Assembly: GCA_000155715.1 (NCBI GenBank)
Contig: DS990601.1
Location: forward strand, 62,001 to 126,000
DNA length: 64,000 nt
DNA from: a gamma proteobacterium HTCC5015
Lineage (GTDB): Bacteria > Pseudomonadota > Gammaproteobacteria > HTCC5015
Direction of reading: 5' to 3'
Shown here: positions 1-8,023 of the stretch, in pieces
Layout: each line of letters starts with the position of its first letter
Position numbering within the stretch: position 1 is the first letter of the stretch
The notes under the pieces: generated by a model
What the model was told of the DNA's origin: nothing
Seen by the model: the letters and a program-made list of their open reading frames with translations, nothing else
The model's database searches: none
Program-made: the position numbers and the translations under genes

Positions 1-188
1 CAGGTGAAACTGGGGAGCTTGTATGGCGTTTTAAGGCTGGAGAAAAAGTAGTATTTGCGTGCAATATTCCAGGGCATTTTGAAGCAGGAATGCATAAGAT
101 GGCAGCTGTATTCCCTCTTTCAAGGGAAAAAATATTGCCGGATTCTGAGATGAATGAAAAGCATGATCACAGTACACATAAGCACTAG
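1..188 (+). CDS. Cupredoxin-domain protein, 3' end only
   Basis: This is the C-terminal 61 residues of a copper-binding (cupredoxin) protein whose start lies before the window; the frame begins at base 3. The motif CNIPGHFEAGM carries the Cys, His and Met ligands of a type 1 copper site in the spacing of plastocyanin/azurin-like folds. The tail is His-rich (KHDHSTHKH), which suggests extra metal binding. Such proteins are usually periplasmic and occur in copper or mercury resistance clusters. It converges on the glutaredoxin-MauE gene. The fold is confident; the exact role in copper handling is inferred from context. Confidence 0.8.
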   Translation, partial: GETGELVWRFKAGEKVVFACNIPGHFEAGMHKMAAVFPLSREKILPDSEMNEKHDHSTHKH

Positions 189-218
189 AGGCTGATAGAG
201 AGCTTATATAGAAAATAA

Positions 219-252
219 CATTCTCATCACAACTTCTGTCGTGATGAGAATG
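219..252. terminator. Hairpin between convergent genes
   Basis: A perfect 12-bp stem (CATTCTCATCAC paired with GTGATGAGAATG) with a 10-base loop lies between the cupredoxin stop and the end of the convergent minus-strand gene. On the minus strand it is followed by a T-rich run (TTATTTTC), so it most likely terminates the glutaredoxin-MauE transcript. It may act in both directions. Confidence 0.65.
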
Positions 253-271
253 AAAAGATCTGCAGACGAGT

Positions 272-1006
272 TTACGTGAATGTGCTAATAAGCATCCATA
301 TTGCGGCACCAAACATCACCGCATTTTCTGAAAATGACACAAACCCTAGTGGCACATTCGAGCCGCCGCCAACACATGCGCATTTTAGTTCACGTTTATC
401 GATATACACTGCTTTGAATACCGATACACCACCAATCCCTCCAATGAAAAGCATAATAGGGATAGAGATTTCAGGTAAAACGCCTCCAATCATCAGTAAG
501 CCACCTAACACCTCAGCATAGGGATACACGTAGGCGTAGGGCACGTATCGTTGTGCCAGTAAATCATAGCCGAGAAAGCCATTTACAAAGCTATCAACGT
601 TCTGGAGCTTTAGTAAACCCAGCATCATCATCGAAAAACCGATAAATTGCATGACGTAACTTTGAAAAGACGTGGTGGATGGTTGTGAATAAGCTAAAAC
701 CCCTGTTGTCAAAGCAGCAATTAAAAAGAGTGCAATAACTGGAAAATAGCTAGCCTTCTTTTCATCATTCTTACCGAAGAAATGCTGTAAGTCATCGAAT
801 CCGCCGACCCGCTCGCCGTCAATGATAACTTGAGGTGTCGTTTTTACATTTAGCGACGCTTTTATGTCGTCGGCCTCCTGTCTTGTTGCTAAAATTTTTT
901 CGTCAATAGAATAGCCTTTGCGCCTTAATAGGTCTTTTGCGCGTAGACCAAATGGACAGATATGTTCTTTTGTTTCCATCCTATACAAAGTAGCAGTTTT
1001 GTTCAT
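272..1006 (-). CDS. Glutaredoxin-MauE/DoxX fusion membrane protein
   Basis: A 244-residue fusion. Residues 1 to about 75 form a glutaredoxin-like domain with a CPFG active site (one cysteine, followed by PFG) and the TTPQV cis-proline motif. Residues 85-244 form four hydrophobic segments resembling the MauE/DoxX redox membrane family. It probably passes reducing equivalents to membrane or periplasmic thiols under metal or redox stress. A strong Shine-Dalgarno (AGGAGGT) precedes the ATG. Upstream is a mercury-type MerR promoter (1036-1067), so regulation by a MerR protein is likely, although no merR gene is visible; the IS directly upstream may have replaced it. The family is fairly sure; the substrate is unknown. 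Confidence 0.75.
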   Translation of the reverse strand: MNKTATLYRMETKEHICPFGLRAKDLLRRKGYSIDEKILATRQEADDIKASLNVKTTPQVIIDGERVGGFDDLQHFFGKNDEKKASYFPVIALFLIAALTTGVLAYSQPSTTSFQSYVMQFIGFSMMMLGLLKLQNVDSFVNGFLGYDLLAQRYVPYAYVYPYAEVLGGLLMIGGVLPEISIPIMLFIGGIGGVSVFKAVYIDKRELKCACVGGGSNVPLGFVSFSENAVMFGAAIWMLISTFT

Positions 1007-1035
1007 GGGACCTCCTAATTAATGATGATGTATCC

Positions 1036-1067
1036 ATGCTAAACTCCGTACTATGGTACGGAGTCAA
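1036..1067 (-). promoter_or_regulatory. MerR-type (mercury-like) promoter and operator
   Basis: On the minus strand a -35 box TTGACT (1062-1067) is followed by an overlong 19-20 bp spacer and a -10-like TTAGCA/TAGCAT. The spacer holds the perfect dyad ACTCCGTAC-N4-GTACGGAGT (1043-1064). TCCGTAC-N4-GTACGGA is the classic mer operator, and an overlong spacer is the hallmark of MerR-family activation by DNA twisting. It points at the glutaredoxin-MauE gene. The stop codon of the truncated IS orfB falls inside the -35 box. Confidence 0.8.
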
Positions 1068-1861
1068 GGGTTGTTGTGCAGTTGGGCGGGTGGTACCCCG
1101 CCAATAGCGGTGTTTGGTCGTTCATTATTGTATTCCCAGAGCCATTGCGTGGCCAGCAGTTGGGCATGAGGCACGCTGTTAAACTCATGAAGGTCCAACC
1201 ATTCGTGGCGTGCGGTTCGGTTAAAACGTTCAATGTAGGCATTTTGAGTTGGCTTTCCCGGCTGGATGTAGATCAACGTTATTCGATGATGGTTTGCCCA
1301 CTCCACCAAGGCTTGTGAAATGTACTCAGGCCCATTGTCACAGCGAAGGGCCGCCGGTTTCCCGCGCCATTCAATGATCTGATCAAGGGCTCGGATCACT
1401 CGGACTGTGGGCAATGACAGATCCACTTCAATACCAAGACCTTCACGGTTGTAGTCGTCTAAAACATTAAAGGTTCTAAGGGTCTTGCCGCTGGTGAGCT
1501 GGTCGCTCATAAAGTCCATCGACCAGACTTGGTTGGGGGCTGTCGGCACAGCCAACTCACCGGGATAGTCTCGCTTGATCCGTCGTTTGGGTTTAATCCT
1601 CAGGTTCAGTTCGAGTTCACGATAAATGCGATACACGCGCTTGTGATTCCAGCGATAGCCTTTAATGTTGCGCAGGTACAAAAAACACAAGCCAAAACCC
1701 CAACGCTTATGCGTTTGAGTCAGCTTCAACAGCCAGTCAGCGATCACGACGTTCTCACCACACAGCATGGGCTGGTAGCGGTAACAGGTCTCGCTAATAC
1801 TATAGACCTCGCAGGCCAGCCGAACACTGATGCCATGCTTGAGCACGCCTTTCCTGGCCAT
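1064..1861 (-). CDS. IS3-family (IS407-like) transposase OrfB, altered C-terminus
   Basis: DDE transposase catalytic subunit, 265 residues, with an HTH_21-like N-terminal region and an rve integrase core: WSMDF (first Asp), NVLDDYN (context of the core), RCDNGPEY (second Asp) and QNAYIERFNR (Glu). It closely matches the intact copy at 38245-39042, but the homology ends after PPAQL. The last residues (HNNP) and the stop come from flanking DNA, because the element has lost its right end. It could still yield a near-complete protein, but with no right terminal repeat and a frameshifted orfA the element is probably immobile on its own. Confidence 0.85.
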   Translation of the reverse strand: MARKGVLKHGISVRLACEVYSISETCYRYQPMLCGENVVIADWLLKLTQTHKRWGFGLCFLYLRNIKGYRWNHKRVYRIYRELELNLRIKPKRRIKRDYPGELAVPTAPNQVWSMDFMSDQLTSGKTLRTFNVLDDYNREGLGIEVDLSLPTVRVIRALDQIIEWRGKPAALRCDNGPEYISQALVEWANHHRITLIYIQPGKPTQNAYIERFNRTARHEWLDLHEFNSVPHAQLLATQWLWEYNNERPNTAIGGVPPAQLHNNP

Positions 1862-2217
1862 CTCTCGACGGGAGGATGGCCTTACAGCTTTCCCTCAAGC
1901 GCCTCTTGGCGCAGTTCCGCCTTGATCCGCTCTTCAGCATACATCTTCTTGAACCGAGCATTCTCTGCCTCTAGCTCTTTCATGCGCTTCATAAGAGACG
2001 CATCCATGCCACCGAACTTGGCCCGCCACCGATAGATCAGCGCCGTGCTGACGTTGTGTTCTCGGGACAGCTCAGCCACCGGTACACCGGCTTCGTGCTG
2101 TTTTAAAATCGCCAGAATCTGGCTGTCGGAAATCGAGACTTCTTCATTATTCGCTCCTTAGGCGATCATTGTAAAAGTCTCTACTCAAAACCTCGATTAG
2201 TTTGGGGGGGGATTACA
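1078..2217 (-). mobile_element. IS407-like element, right end deleted
   Basis: Remnant of the same IS that is complete at 37888-39082. The left terminal repeat is present at 2217 (reads TGTAATCCCCCC on the minus strand). The other terminus, including about 45-60 bp after orfB, is missing: similarity stops at about 1078, directly against the MerR-type promoter. No target duplication can be recognised. The protein copies differ by roughly 15 substitutions, so the two copies are not a recent duplication. Confidence 0.85.
1882..2147 (-). pseudogene. IS407-like OrfA, one-base frameshift
   Basis: Helix-turn-helix subunit of the IS. Compared with the intact orfA at 37958-38224, the T run in codons 5-7 is one base shorter (ATTTCC instead of ATTTTCC on the coding strand), so the ATG at 2147 is out of frame with the rest. 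The remaining open frame starts at an internal Met near 2079 (MAELSREHNVS) and lacks the first helix. Total length is 266 bases against 267 in the intact copy. It is either a real inactivating mutation or a homopolymer sequencing error. Confidence 0.8.
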
Positions 2218-2371
2218 ACAGCATGAATACCAGCCTCACGACACTGTTTTACAAATCCTTTAGAGTAACTTGACCTATCGCTATCGGAAGTAAATTCGCC
2301 TCCTTTAAAATTCTTGTCTCTAGGGGTGTGAACTTGTAAGCCGCATTTAAAGAAGTGGTTCCCTTGTCCAT
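2218..2371 (-). pseudogene. N-terminal remnant of a PHP-domain (TrlF-like) gene
   Basis: The minus strand starts ATG GAC AAG at 2371. After one lost base in a G run it would read on as NHFFKCGLQVHTPRDKNF and then SYSKGFVKQCREAGIHAV, up to the IS end. The LQVHTP motif resembles motif I of PHP phosphoesterase domains, and the opening resembles TrlF-type PHP-ATPases, which occur in defence and tRNA-cleavage contexts. The remnant is about 50 codons long, is frameshifted near its start and was cut off by the IS. The family call rests on a short motif, so it is moderate. Confidence 0.5.
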
Positions 2372-2517
2372 AATATTATCCTATTATTTATGTATTCTTA
2401 TACTTACAGCAATAACTGTAATTTTATAGAAGCTATACTATCTCACTTTTTGAATCGTTGAAATTTCTGAATTTAGTGAGCCGGTCACAGCAAGCAGCAA
2501 TAGGAAAATGTAACTTC
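2372..2517. other. AT-rich spacer, no gene seen
   Basis: AT-rich sequence between the PHP remnant and the end of the recombinase operon. No open frame, RNA or clear terminator was recognised. One end of the recombinase-bearing element may lie here, but no convincing att repeat was found. Confidence 0.4.
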
Positions 2518-2916
2518 TCAACTTCTTCTGTCAATTTCTGGAAGCGGCTCATTCAATTGGCGGTCGGTGAGGCCTCGCTTGTGAGCGTTGTACTGCCACA
2601 CAAGAAACATTTCTAACAGACGTTCATTCTCTTGTTTTAGCCTGATGTTTTCGGCTTTCAGTCTGTCTATACTCTGAGCTGCACTTTTAAGCGTTTGCGG
2701 TTTACTTTTGGTTGGTGTGCCGCTTTTCAGGATAGCTTTTCTATCATTGAATGCGTTTTTAATATCTACATTTCTAGATATTGCCTGCCTGGTGGTTTCC
2801 CTGCCATAACGTGACTTGAACTCATCAACGAGTAAATCCCATGTGAGTTTTCCACTCCAACCATCAAGTATCTCTTTGGCTCGCTGAATGTCTTTATTAT
2901 CAATATGTTTTGCCAT
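2518..2916 (-). CDS. Small HTH/coiled-coil accessory protein of recombinase module
   Basis: A 132-residue protein and the last gene of the recombinase operon, 21 bases after the third recombinase. Residues 1-65 look like a compact helical DNA-binding region (GWSGKLTWDLLVDEF, TTRQAISRN). Residues 82-103 form a short heptad coiled coil rich in Leu, Lys and Glu (IDRLKAENIRLKQENERLL), followed by a tail ending LNEPLPEIDR. Size, position and layout match the small third protein of Tn554-like (TnpC) and gamma-mobile-trio (GmtX-like) modules, which assist several tyrosine recombinases. The equivalence is inferred from context and length. Confidence 0.6.
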   Translation of the reverse strand: MAKHIDNKDIQRAKEILDGWSGKLTWDLLVDEFKSRYGRETTRQAISRNVDIKNAFNDRKAILKSGTPTKSKPQTLKSAAQSIDRLKAENIRLKQENERLLEMFLVWQYNAHKRGLTDRQLNEPLPEIDRRS

Positions 2917-2937
2917 AGTTTTTCCTGTGCTAGCTAA

Positions 2938-4998
2938 TTAGAGTAGCTTTCTTATTGACTCTAAGGAGAGAGGAGGAGGGGTGCCTGTATTGCTTGGTTT
3001 TCTTAACTCCCGCTGAACAGGAGTATCTTCAAAATCATTCCTTAAACGAACCACAGCGCCTTCCTCGACGTGCCCAGACTCAAGTATATGAATAAGATTA
3101 TCTAATCGCTCTAATGTTCTAGATTGGTGAGTTACCCAGCGGTTTGCACCCCATATATCATCGTTTTCGGCTTGAATTGCATTTCTAAGTTGTTTTGAAA
3201 GCAGATCCCGCTGGCTTTTGATACGCTCAAGCTTCTCATCATCACCTTTTATGCAAACCTGCTCACTACAATTTAGGCAGTCAGCACACTTCTGGCAGGG
3301 GGAGAATGCGAAGTCATGAACGCAAAAGCCAAACTCCGTCACATGAGCGATTCGATCATGCCCTGTAGTAGCTGCATCTAAGTCAGCAACAGTGACAGGG
3401 GCGTTAAAATCCTTTTCTTTGATTTTGGCTAGTGGTGAACCAATTGAAACCATGATCTCAGACTTTGCTACACGATCAAGGTAGTCGTCATCTGTCATGT
3501 GGTTGTAAACATTGTTTTGGTGAATATTGGCTCGTCCAGACCACTTGGCTACATCTAATTCACCAACAGCACCTTTCTGAGCTAGCGTGTTGAGGTAATG
3601 CCTAAATTGATGGCTTGAAATACTTATTTCCGAGCCATCTAATTCTTTGTAACCAAATTTTTCAAAAATCGTTTGTCTATTTGGTGTCTTACGAATGTTT
3701 GAATTAAATGTTTGGCCGCTAGGCATCCATAGTTCGTAACGTCTAACTGGTTTGTGATGAAGTTCATTTAATCGATAACAAAATAGTGAACCACTCCACT
3801 TTAGCCCGATGCTTTTATCTATGTAAGGGAAATCAGCGGGAAGGGCGTCACGAGAAACTTTATTAATATCTTCAAAAGTGATAACGCCTCCGTTACTCTT
3901 CATCTTTTCGTAGATCTCTGGGTGATTTCGTAAATATTGACGAACGATTTCATTTTTCCCTTTAGTATTATTGGTACTAACATTTAGCAGTACACACATT
4001 TGATGTCGACTTAGAGGGAAGTCATCAGGAATATTTCGAAGTGACTCGGGGCGAAAGAAGGCTCCATCATTTTCTTCATACCATTTAGCTACTTCTCGGC
4101 CATGCTCAGATAATTCTGAGAGTCGCCTAACTGCTTCACGAGCAATTTCTTGCATAGAGGAGGGCACGTATTTTACGCCTGTGCCACCACCTTTTTTTGC
4201 ATGCCATCGTAATCCAAGCTGTGTATTGCCCTTTGCATCTTTCTCTTCGTACAAGCAATTAACCGATAGGCTTAATACTTCTGAGACCCTGCTTGGAGCG
4301 CACATCAACAGAGCAGCATAAGACGAAGTAAATCTTGCTTGAGCATCATGTGGATCTAATGCAAAGATTTCAGCCAGAGCATTTAATGCGGTTTCACTGG
4401 GAAGCTTGGAAGATGATCTGTCTTTAGAGTTTCTATCCAAGCGGCTGTTGTAGCGTTTTACAGAAGAAAATGGAGATACCCAGGTTAACGGAGGAGCTAG
4501 TAATTTCTCTGATATGAATTCCGAGATGATTTGTAATCTTCGTCCATGATCATAACGGGCTGTTTTCACCTCTGTGTAAAGCCGAATGTTGGCAGCAGCT
4601 TCATCAAAAACAGTGCTATTTGACTTAGTTATATCATCAGCACCTATTACGCATAATAAAGCTTCTTCGAGCGCTCTAAGGGGTGCTAGAAAATGAATCA
4701 CTTTCCCACCTTGAGTGCTTAATCTATAACGAATAAATGCCTTGGAAAATTCGGTAAAAGCAGGGGACATAAATGCTTCACTTGGAGCCTTGTGCATGTT
4801 TTTATAATTTACCTTATAACCATGCTTGGTGAAGGAACCTATACCTTCCCAGGATAAGCTGCTCCACGCCCAATTTGGGTTGTCTGATAATATTGAAAGG
4901 GTGTTTTTACTAAAGTTAATGAATTCCTCTAAGTTCTTGCTATAGACTAATTCATTCTTTGGTTTGAATATAATTACTTCAGACATTTTCGCACTCAC
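2938..4998 (-). CDS. Large tyrosine recombinase/integrase (third of three)
   Basis: A 686-residue tyrosine recombinase. The catalytic signature is in the second half: Arg in PSRVSEVLSL, H-Q-F-R-H at residues 463-467, Trp at about 486, His at about 493 and the nucleophile Tyr at about 498 (NNVYNHMT). A cluster of six Cys follows (about 559-582), probably a zinc-binding element, then a helical tail. Length and Cys cluster resemble TnpB of Tn554 and the larger Gmt-type integrase. The start given is GTG at 4998; ATG at 4986 (MSEVIIFK) is equally possible. It follows the second recombinase by 3 bases. AT-rich composition unlike the chromosomal core points to transfer. Confidence 0.8.
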   Translation of the reverse strand: MSAKMSEVIIFKPKNELVYSKNLEEFINFSKNTLSILSDNPNWAWSSLSWEGIGSFTKHGYKVNYKNMHKAPSEAFMSPAFTEFSKAFIRYRLSTQGGKVIHFLAPLRALEEALLCVIGADDITKSNSTVFDEAAANIRLYTEVKTARYDHGRRLQIISEFISEKLLAPPLTWVSPFSSVKRYNSRLDRNSKDRSSSKLPSETALNALAEIFALDPHDAQARFTSSYAALLMCAPSRVSEVLSLSVNCLYEEKDAKGNTQLGLRWHAKKGGGTGVKYVPSSMQEIAREAVRRLSELSEHGREVAKWYEENDGAFFRPESLRNIPDDFPLSRHQMCVLLNVSTNNTKGKNEIVRQYLRNHPEIYEKMKSNGGVITFEDINKVSRDALPADFPYIDKSIGLKWSGSLFCYRLNELHHKPVRRYELWMPSGQTFNSNIRKTPNRQTIFEKFGYKELDGSEISISSHQFRHYLNTLAQKGAVGELDVAKWSGRANIHQNNVYNHMTDDDYLDRVAKSEIMVSIGSPLAKIKEKDFNAPVTVADLDAATTGHDRIAHVTEFGFCVHDFAFSPCQKCADCLNCSEQVCIKGDDEKLERIKSQRDLLSKQLRNAIQAENDDIWGANRWVTHQSRTLERLDNLIHILESGHVEEGAVVRLRNDFEDTPVQRELRKPSNTGTPPPLSLESIRKLL

Positions 4999-5001
4999 GA
5001 T

Positions 5002-6522
5002 CTAAAGTGTTTTCTCTTTGCAACGTTGAATTACCTCAGTTACAGCAAGAATGAGGCGATCATTCACAGACGCAATACGATTATCTCCAGTGACGCCTTT
5101 TATACGATCCCTTTCTTCCAAAAGGTAGTTTAAAACATCCTCATGAGGAGCATGAAGCCAGGGTTGGAATTGTTGACAGGTATAACACGCTACAGGAGCG
5201 CTAGCAGAGCAAAAACCGTAACTTCCGCACGATCCTAAATTTGATTTTCCGTTATTTACACGGCTCGCAGGGTCGTCACCGCGATTCGCTTCACTCTCGT
5301 CTTTAATTATTACACCACTAAAGGCTTGAGCGAGTGGGGCAAGCTGTGTAGCAAGCGCACGATCTAATCGCTCTACGATATCAGGAGTATTTTTAGTGTA
5401 GGTACCTGCAACTACATCTGTTGTATGGTCAAGAATCTCAGCAATTACCCTTGCTCCGTATCCTTCACGTGCTGAGTTTGTCCCAATAGTGTGACGGAAA
5501 CGCTTTGGAGTAATATTCAAAAGTTCTCCAGTCCTTTCTGATGTAATAGCTAATGTTTGCGTACAATTGCTTACTAATCGAGAAAGGTATGCCGACTGCG
5601 CATGCAAAAAGTCACCATCAATTTGATTCATTAAAGTTTCATCATCATGAATCTTATAAAGCTTACTTGATGGGAATAGTGCAAGTTTATTTAAATTACT
5701 ATTGCTAACGTCTTTAATCTTTTTGAGTACAGCTTGCTTTACATGTGAAATTTGAAGCTGCAAAACAATCCATAAATCTTGGTCTATAACTGTTTTATTA
5801 AAAGTTTCCCTAAATTTTTGCCCCCTTTGCTTTCTTCTAGGAACATTAATGTAATAAACAGGGATACCATCTTTAGACTCAGATTCTTGTAGGTCTTTTA
5901 TTTTAATGTCAGATGCTTGAATACCGCGACGACCTGTTTGTGCAAAAAACAATAACGCCGCATATTGCTCAAGAGGCATTGTACCTTTGGTATAACACTC
6001 CAAACTCCTTGCCATGATATTTTCAAGCTCTAAATCTGAAAATGGGCCATCAATAACATCATTATCTTCTACTGGGATTAGTGTCATTCTTCGATTTGAG
6101 CTAAAAGAGTGCTCTTTCAAATCTTCAACGAAACATTTATCTACTCCATGTATCCCCAGATGATATCCATAGAGAACAAAAGATTTAAGGATATTTGGGT
6201 ACTGAGATGATTTAGAACTCGATGCCCACTTTAAAAAATAGGTACTATTGAAGGAGTTAAATTTACTCAAATAATCTTTGATAGCTATGCATTCACCTTT
6301 AATGGTCCCAGCCATGTATTTTTGTATACGATCAGCTAAAGTCAATCTGACAAAATCATGTGTTAAGTTATCTAAATGCAATTCGCTGAGAAATGATAGA
6401 TTAACCGTTACATCTTTATCTAATACCCAAATATCTTCATTTATTTTCACCTCATAGCCACTTAATACTGCTATAACTTTTGATGTTTGAGAGGAGGTTA
6501 AGTCGAGAGCTACTTGCTTCAT
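5002..6522 (-). CDS. Tyrosine recombinase (second of three)
   Basis: A 506-residue tyrosine recombinase. Visible catalytic elements are Arg in QTGRRGIQASD, the K-R-F-R-H box at 340-344 (Lys replaces the usual first His), His at about 366 (ILDH) and the nucleophile Tyr at about 375 (GTYTKNTP). Downstream, four Cys at about 432, 438, 446 and 449 (SCGSYGFC, ACYTCQ) suggest a zinc site. The ATG overlaps the stop of the first recombinase by one base (TAATG), so translation is probably coupled. It belongs to one operon with the genes at both sides. The family is sure; whether the substituted His leaves it catalytically active is open. Confidence 0.8.
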   Translation of the reverse strand: MKQVALDLTSSQTSKVIAVLSGYEVKINEDIWVLDKDVTVNLSFLSELHLDNLTHDFVRLTLADRIQKYMAGTIKGECIAIKDYLSKFNSFNSTYFLKWASSSKSSQYPNILKSFVLYGYHLGIHGVDKCFVEDLKEHSFSSNRRMTLIPVEDNDVIDGPFSDLELENIMARSLECYTKGTMPLEQYAALLFFAQTGRRGIQASDIKIKDLQESESKDGIPVYYINVPRRKQRGQKFRETFNKTVIDQDLWIVLQLQISHVKQAVLKKIKDVSNSNLNKLALFPSSKLYKIHDDETLMNQIDGDFLHAQSAYLSRLVSNCTQTLAITSERTGELLNITPKRFRHTIGTNSAREGYGARVIAEILDHTTDVVAGTYTKNTPDIVERLDRALATQLAPLAQAFSGVIIKDESEANRGDDPASRVNNGKSNLGSCGSYGFCSASAPVACYTCQQFQPWLHAPHEDVLNYLLEERDRIKGVTGDNRIASVNDRLILAVTEVIQRCKEKTL

Positions 6523-7760
6523 TAGTCTTCTACAACCTTTATTCGTTTCTGATGAGCTCTAATAGCATCATATGCTTTTTCTCTGATTCGTCTTCTATTG
6601 TACGTTGAGGCCATGCCTGATGTTGGCGTCCATCCCATTAAATAAGACCTCATTTGTTCTTCTTGCGCTTCTGTTAGAGGCTTTGGTGAATTATCAATTG
6701 CTTGAGAAAACTCGTAATTCCATTGATGGCGCAACCTATGGGGCGATAACGAGGAATCATTTACAGCTACCTTTAAGCGCCTAAAGATATAGTCGATACC
6801 GGAAATTGTTAACGGTAAACCTTCCGAATCACCTTTATGAGAGACAAAAAGATATCCATGTTTCTTAGCAGCAGCCAACTTACCTCTATGAGACAGCTGA
6901 TATTCTTGAATTAGCAATCCTAAATTGGAAGAAAAGGGGAGAGTGCGTTCTGACGTTTTGACAACTGGCTGATACTTTCGCCTATCTCCAATATCGTCTG
7001 GGCGTCGAACTACCTTCAACGTGTTGTTCTGAAAATCGATATCATCGAGCCTAATGTTTGCTATCTCTCCTTTGCGCATGCCTAGAGATGCAAGTATTTC
7101 TAAAATAAGAGCATTGCGAAGCTGCACATTTTTTTCAAATGGGTTATCTGGGTGAGATTCTTTTGTGATTTCGTACAGCTGATCTGTAGTTTCTTCTGAT
7201 AATGCTCTGTCTAATTTTTCGGTCTTATAAGGTAAAGATTGACGAGGACGTAGTCGCTTAAAGTACTCAATCATATTTTCTCGTCTTATACGAAAATCTT
7301 CGTTGATATTCTTTTGATTGATAGTGATTGCCAAGAAAGCTAGGTACTTCGCTATGATCGTCATCCTTTGATACTGCGTATTCCTAGTAACTGATGATGT
7401 AGTGCGGGCCGTGTTAATGCTGGACTTGATAGTTTTTTTTGTTCTAGAGACATTTTTTTGGCAGATATCTCTTATGGAGTCTAGCTCATTAGGTTTTAGA
7501 AAAGCGCCATTATGAAACCGCCAAAATAAGTCAATATCGTTGTCTCGAAGCCATTCTTCGAGGAGTTGTATGGCGGTTAACGACACCTTGGCTGTGGCCA
7601 ACGCCATTGATGCGGACCGAACCTGAGTTGTTATATATAAGTTCGGATAATAAAGGGGAATGCCTGTGGACGAGGTTAGAAGTACCGCACGTTCGCCATT
7701 CTCAAGTGTTATGTGTTTTAAGCGCGTTCCATGCATATAGAATCGTTTCTCAGAAAACAT
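6522..7760 (-). CDS. Tyrosine recombinase (first of three)
   Basis: A 412-residue site-specific recombinase and the first gene of the four-gene mobility operon. It has a helical core-binding region in the first half, then the catalytic fold: Arg in GMRKGEIANIRL (about 230), a beta-hairpin Lys in VVKTSERTLPF, H-R-L-R-H at 341-345, Trp at about 377 and the nucleophile Tyr at about 387 (ASTYNRRR). The set is complete, so it is likely active. The start at 7760 (MFSEKRFYM) has only a weak ribosome site; a later Met is possible. AT content is well above that of the core genes. Confidence 0.85.
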   Translation of the reverse strand: MFSEKRFYMHGTRLKHITLENGERAVLLTSSTGIPLYYPNLYITTQVRSASMALATAKVSLTAIQLLEEWLRDNDIDLFWRFHNGAFLKPNELDSIRDICQKNVSRTKKTIKSSINTARTTSSVTRNTQYQRMTIIAKYLAFLAITINQKNINEDFRIRRENMIEYFKRLRPRQSLPYKTEKLDRALSEETTDQLYEITKESHPDNPFEKNVQLRNALILEILASLGMRKGEIANIRLDDIDFQNNTLKVVRRPDDIGDRRKYQPVVKTSERTLPFSSNLGLLIQEYQLSHRGKLAAAKKHGYLFVSHKGDSEGLPLTISGIDYIFRRLKVAVNDSSLSPHRLRHQWNYEFSQAIDNSPKPLTEAQEEQMRSYLMGWTPTSGMASTYNRRRIREKAYDAIRAHQKRIKVVED

Positions 7761-7894
7761 TACAAGAAAAGATCCTACAAGTTATGTCAATGGTGAGCAA
7801 TTAAAATAATACATAAAGAAATTGCAATTCACAGGGCATATGAGGTGCCGACGAGGAAAACATTACAACTTATATCGTCCTATACTTCTTTTGA

Positions 7895-7910
7895 CATAAT
7901 ATGTATTATG
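7895..7910. repeat. Perfect 16-bp AT palindrome
   Basis: CATAATA-TG-TATTATG is a perfect inverted repeat in the 263-bp space between the recombinase operon and the divergent PLP-enzyme gene. It could be an operator for either gene or a recombinase core site at the element edge. The rest of 7761-8023 is AT-rich and shows no gene. Confidence 0.4.
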
Positions 7911-8023
7911 CGAAGTTACGTCATGATAATCTCGAATAGAGAGTCGCCAACAATATGATTGAATATCACATTACATTGCTGCATATTGCACTTAATCCTT
8001 AACCCCAACAGATAAACGCCAAT

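Noticed and set aside
2500-7870. Possible direct repeat GGAAAA-N-TAACTT flanking the recombinase module
   Set aside because: The similarity at about 2506 and 7855 is short and gapped and lies in AT-rich DNA, so chance is likely.
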